Origin: Burkholderia ambifaria AMMD
GTDB taxonomy: Bacteria > Pseudomonadota > Gammaproteobacteria > Burkholderiales > Burkholderiaceae
Direction of reading: 5' to 3'
DNA: 64,000 bases
Assembly: GCF_000203915.1 (NCBI RefSeq)
Contig: NC_008392.1
Location: 992,001-1,056,000, forward strand
The translations under genes were made by a program, and so were the position numbers. Shown one piece after another: positions 62,032 to 64,000 of the stretch (position 1 is its first letter; the number at the start of each line of letters is the position of its first letter). The notes beneath the pieces are model-generated. The model made no database searches, was not told where the DNA came from, and saw only the letters and a list, made by a program, of their open reading frames with translations.

Positions 62032-62493
62032 GTGAGCAAAACTGCGGAACGCTTGTCAGCATTGGGGATTCGGCTCCCCAATATCCCCACACCAGTCGGA
62101 AGCTACGCCCCGTACTACCGAGCCGGAAACCTGCTGTTTCTCTCGGGGCAAGGGGCTCGGAACGAAGACGGAACGCTTAGAAAAGGACGTCTCGGAAGCG
62201 GTTATACGACGCAGGACGGATATGACGACGCCCGAAGAATAGCGTTGCAGCTCCTTGCTACTGCCGAACGTGCAGTCGGGGACCTCGACAATATCCGGGG
62301 CATCGTGAAGATCTTCGGAATGGTGCAGGCGGATGCTGACTTCAAGGAGCACCCGAAGGTGATCGATGGGTGTTCGGAGCTATTCATGGAGGTGTTCGGC
62401 GAACGAGGGCGGCATGCGCGCTCTGCGGTTGGAATGGCTTCGCTGCCGGCGGGCCTTGCGGTCGAAATCGAAGCGATTTTTGAGGTCGCTTAG
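62032..62493 (+). CDS. RidA family (YjgF) enamine/imine deaminase
   Basis: A 153-residue protein of the Rid family, which hydrolyses 2-aminoacrylate and other enamines to 2-oxo acids. Family parts: GSYAPYYRAGNLLFLSGQGA, and the end HARSAVGMASLPAGLAVEIE with the Arg that binds the carboxylate. It starts at a GTG with AGGAGA seven bases before. It lies after the diaminopropionate ammonia-lyase, whose product is an enamine, so the link in function is strong. Confidence 0.93.
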   Translation: MSKTAERLSALGIRLPNIPTPVGSYAPYYRAGNLLFLSGQGARNEDGTLRKGRLGSGYTTQDGYDDARRIALQLLATAERAVGDLDNIRGIVKIFGMVQADADFKEHPKVIDGCSELFMEVFGERGRHARSAVGMASLPAGLAVEIEAIFEVA

Positions 62494-62504
62494 TCGCAGT
62501 TGAC

Positions 62505-62523
62505 GAACCTGCCTTTCAGGTTC
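62505..62523. other. Hairpin between RidA and the symporter genes
   Basis: GAACCTG-CCTTT-CAGGTTC is a perfect 7-bp stem 12 bp after the RidA stop. An A-run, not a T-run, follows on the plus strand, so it is not a standard terminator for RidA. Confidence 0.45.
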
Positions 62524-62610
62524 CTCCAACAAAAAAACCGAACATTACGCCACGTCGGAAATCCGTCCGATGGATGAGTGTGTTCGCCGAACGGTCCCAT
62601 TGAGAATTCC

Positions 62611-63930
62611 ATGAGAAAGACCCCATCCCTTACGCGCTATATCATTGGCGCGATGATCCTTGGCGCCATCGTCGGGGCGATCTGCCACAATCAAGTTCAG
62701 GATTCCGCGAAGCTTGCCTCGATAGCCGGGTACCTCTCGATCGGCACTGAAGTATTCCTCCGCTTGATCAAGATGATTGTTGCGCCGCTTGTATTCGCAA
62801 CCCTTGTACCAGGCATCGCAAAAATGGGGGATGTGGGTGCGGTGGGTCGGGTCGGCCTGAAGGCGATGTCCTGGTTCGTCGGCGCATCGTTGGTGTCGCT
62901 CGTTCTTGGTCTTGTTTTGGCCAATTGGCTTCAACCCGGAGCCAATACCAATTTTCCGCTCCCCGAGGTCACCGCGAGCGTATCGTTGAGCACCAACGCG
63001 TTCTCGCTGAAGGACTTCATCACTCATCTCGTCCCCCGCTCCGCTGCGGAGGCGATGGCCCAGAACGAGATTCTTCAGGTCGTTGTTTTTTCCATATTCT
63101 GTGGGATCGCTTTGGCGGCACTCGAAGAACGAGGCAAAATGCTGGTGCAGGTGGTCGATCAGCTCGGCATGATGATGCTGAAGATCACGGAAGCGGTCAT
63201 GCGCTTCTCTCCGATTGCCGTCTTCACTGCTATCGCTTCGATTATTGCCACCAAAGGTCTAGGTATCCTGATGACCTTCGCGAAGTTCATCGGAATGTTC
63301 TATCTGGGGCTGGCAACTCTTTGGTCGGTACTGATACTCGTGGGTTTCATTTTCCTTGGACGCAGAATCTTCTCGCTGATCAAGATGATTCGTGCGCCGT
63401 TCCTGCTTTCTTTCATGACGGCGAGCTCCGAGGCAGCGTTTCCGCAAATGCTCACGGCACTTGATAAATTCGGTGTGAGTCGCCGTATCTCGAGCTTTGT
63501 CCTCCCGCTCGGGTATTCATTCAATCTTGACGGGACGATGGTTTACTGCACCTTTACGATCCTGTTCATCGCGCAAGCATACGGCATCGCCCTGCCGATC
63601 GAGACGCAAATCACGATGCTCCTGATGCTGATGGTGACTTCCAAGGGAATCGCGGGCGTTCCTCGGGCATCATTGGTGGTCATTGCAGCGACGCTCGCGC
63701 ATTTCAATTTGCCGGAAGCAGGTCTGCTCATGATCATGGCTATCGACACGTTCATGGATATGGGGCGGTCTGCGACCAATGCCGTGGGGAACTCTATCGC
63801 GTGCGCGGTCGTGGCGAAGTGGGAGGGCGCATTGGATGCGTCAAGAACGAATGCGCCAGAGACGGAAACGGAGCTAGTGGCGCGGCGCGAAGCAGGAGGA
63901 ACGTCGCCGTCTCCTGGAGTATCGACTTGA
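62611..63930 (+). CDS. Dicarboxylate/amino acid:cation symporter (DAACS family)
   Basis: A 439-residue transporter with several membrane helices and two re-entrant loops as in GltP/DctA. Key sequences are FLRLIKMIVAPLVFATLVPG, FLLSFMTASSEAAFPQMLTA (serine-rich hairpin), PLGYSFNLDGTMVYCTFTIL and MAIDTFMDMGRSATNAVGNS. The ATG at 62611 is just before the first helix. It uses cation gradients to import acidic or small amino acids. It closes the ammonia-lyase/RidA group and is the probable substrate carrier. Its 3' end is inside the window. Confidence 0.93.
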   Translation: MRKTPSLTRYIIGAMILGAIVGAICHNQVQDSAKLASIAGYLSIGTEVFLRLIKMIVAPLVFATLVPGIAKMGDVGAVGRVGLKAMSWFVGASLVSLVLGLVLANWLQPGANTNFPLPEVTASVSLSTNAFSLKDFITHLVPRSAAEAMAQNEILQVVVFSIFCGIALAALEERGKMLVQVVDQLGMMMLKITEAVMRFSPIAVFTAIASIIATKGLGILMTFAKFIGMFYLGLATLWSVLILVGFIFLGRRIFSLIKMIRAPFLLSFMTASSEAAFPQMLTALDKFGVSRRISSFVLPLGYSFNLDGTMVYCTFTILFIAQAYGIALPIETQITMLLMLMVTSKGIAGVPRASLVVIAATLAHFNLPEAGLLMIMAIDTFMDMGRSATNAVGNSIACAVVAKWEGALDASRTNAPETETELVARREAGGTSPSPGVST

Positions 63931-64000
63931 TTGGAACCGCAAGGGGTTCTTGCTATTGATGAAGCCGCGCAACCAAGGTCGTTTCGTTTGGCCATAAACT

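Overview
The window looks like a stretch of a Burkholderia genome, probably the B. cepacia complex and probably a secondary chromosome. It is GC-rich, with dense regulator, transporter and dehydrogenase modules, an H-NS protein of the betaproteobacterial type, a second groESL copy beside several hsp20 genes, and a giant type I secreted adhesin. The assignment rests on reading the proteins by eye; no database search was run.

Layout. (1) 1-12.4 kb, minus strand: a LapB-type ABC exporter, a HlyD-type adaptor and a huge repetitive adhesin whose C-terminus runs off the left edge. The adhesin frame stays open over about 8.6 kb and carries 32 Ig-like repeats. (2) 12.9-18.1 kb: a four-gene minus-strand operon (SDR dehydrogenase, MFS anion symporter, VOC protein, HTH-citrate synthase fusion) divergent from a D-2-hydroxyacid dehydrogenase. 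A matched pair of operator-like motifs lies between them. (3) 18.7-23.4 kb: a secreted polysaccharide deacetylase-like protein, a secreted sedolisin peptidase, H-NS and small proteins. (4) 23.4-26.7 kb: an AhpD-like protein, a periplasmic cupin, a MocR/PdxR regulator and a divergent HD-domain enzyme. (5) 26.8-35.4 kb: a heat-shock and stress island with three hsp20 genes, groESL, a broken fourth hsp20 and many small unknown proteins. Heat-shock sigma factor-like promoters and a candidate RNA thermometer are visible. (6) 35.5-42 kb: an HxlR regulator with an NTF2-like protein and an SDR, then an amidase operon (AraC regulator, outer-membrane channel, MFS, amidase).

(7) 42.2-64 kb is a catabolic region, in parts visibly less GC-rich than the rest. 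It encodes a branched-chain aminotransferase-like enzyme, an aldehyde dehydrogenase, a split TPP-dependent decarboxylase, a GMC oxidoreductase, a CitE-like lyase, a thioesterase and a CaiB CoA-transferase. Three LysR regulators follow, with an MFS/ketopantoate-reductase pair, an MHS symporter, a type II haloacid dehalogenase, a diaminopropionate ammonia-lyase, a RidA deaminase and a dicarboxylate-type symporter.

Reading the parts together, the 42-52 kb genes could take an amino acid or an alcohol through 2-oxo acid, aldehyde, acid and CoA ester to a lyase step. The 60-64 kb genes fit uptake and deamination of a 2,3-diaminopropionate-like amino acid, with RidA clearing the enamine product. These pathways are inferred from the enzyme families, and the true substrates are not known.
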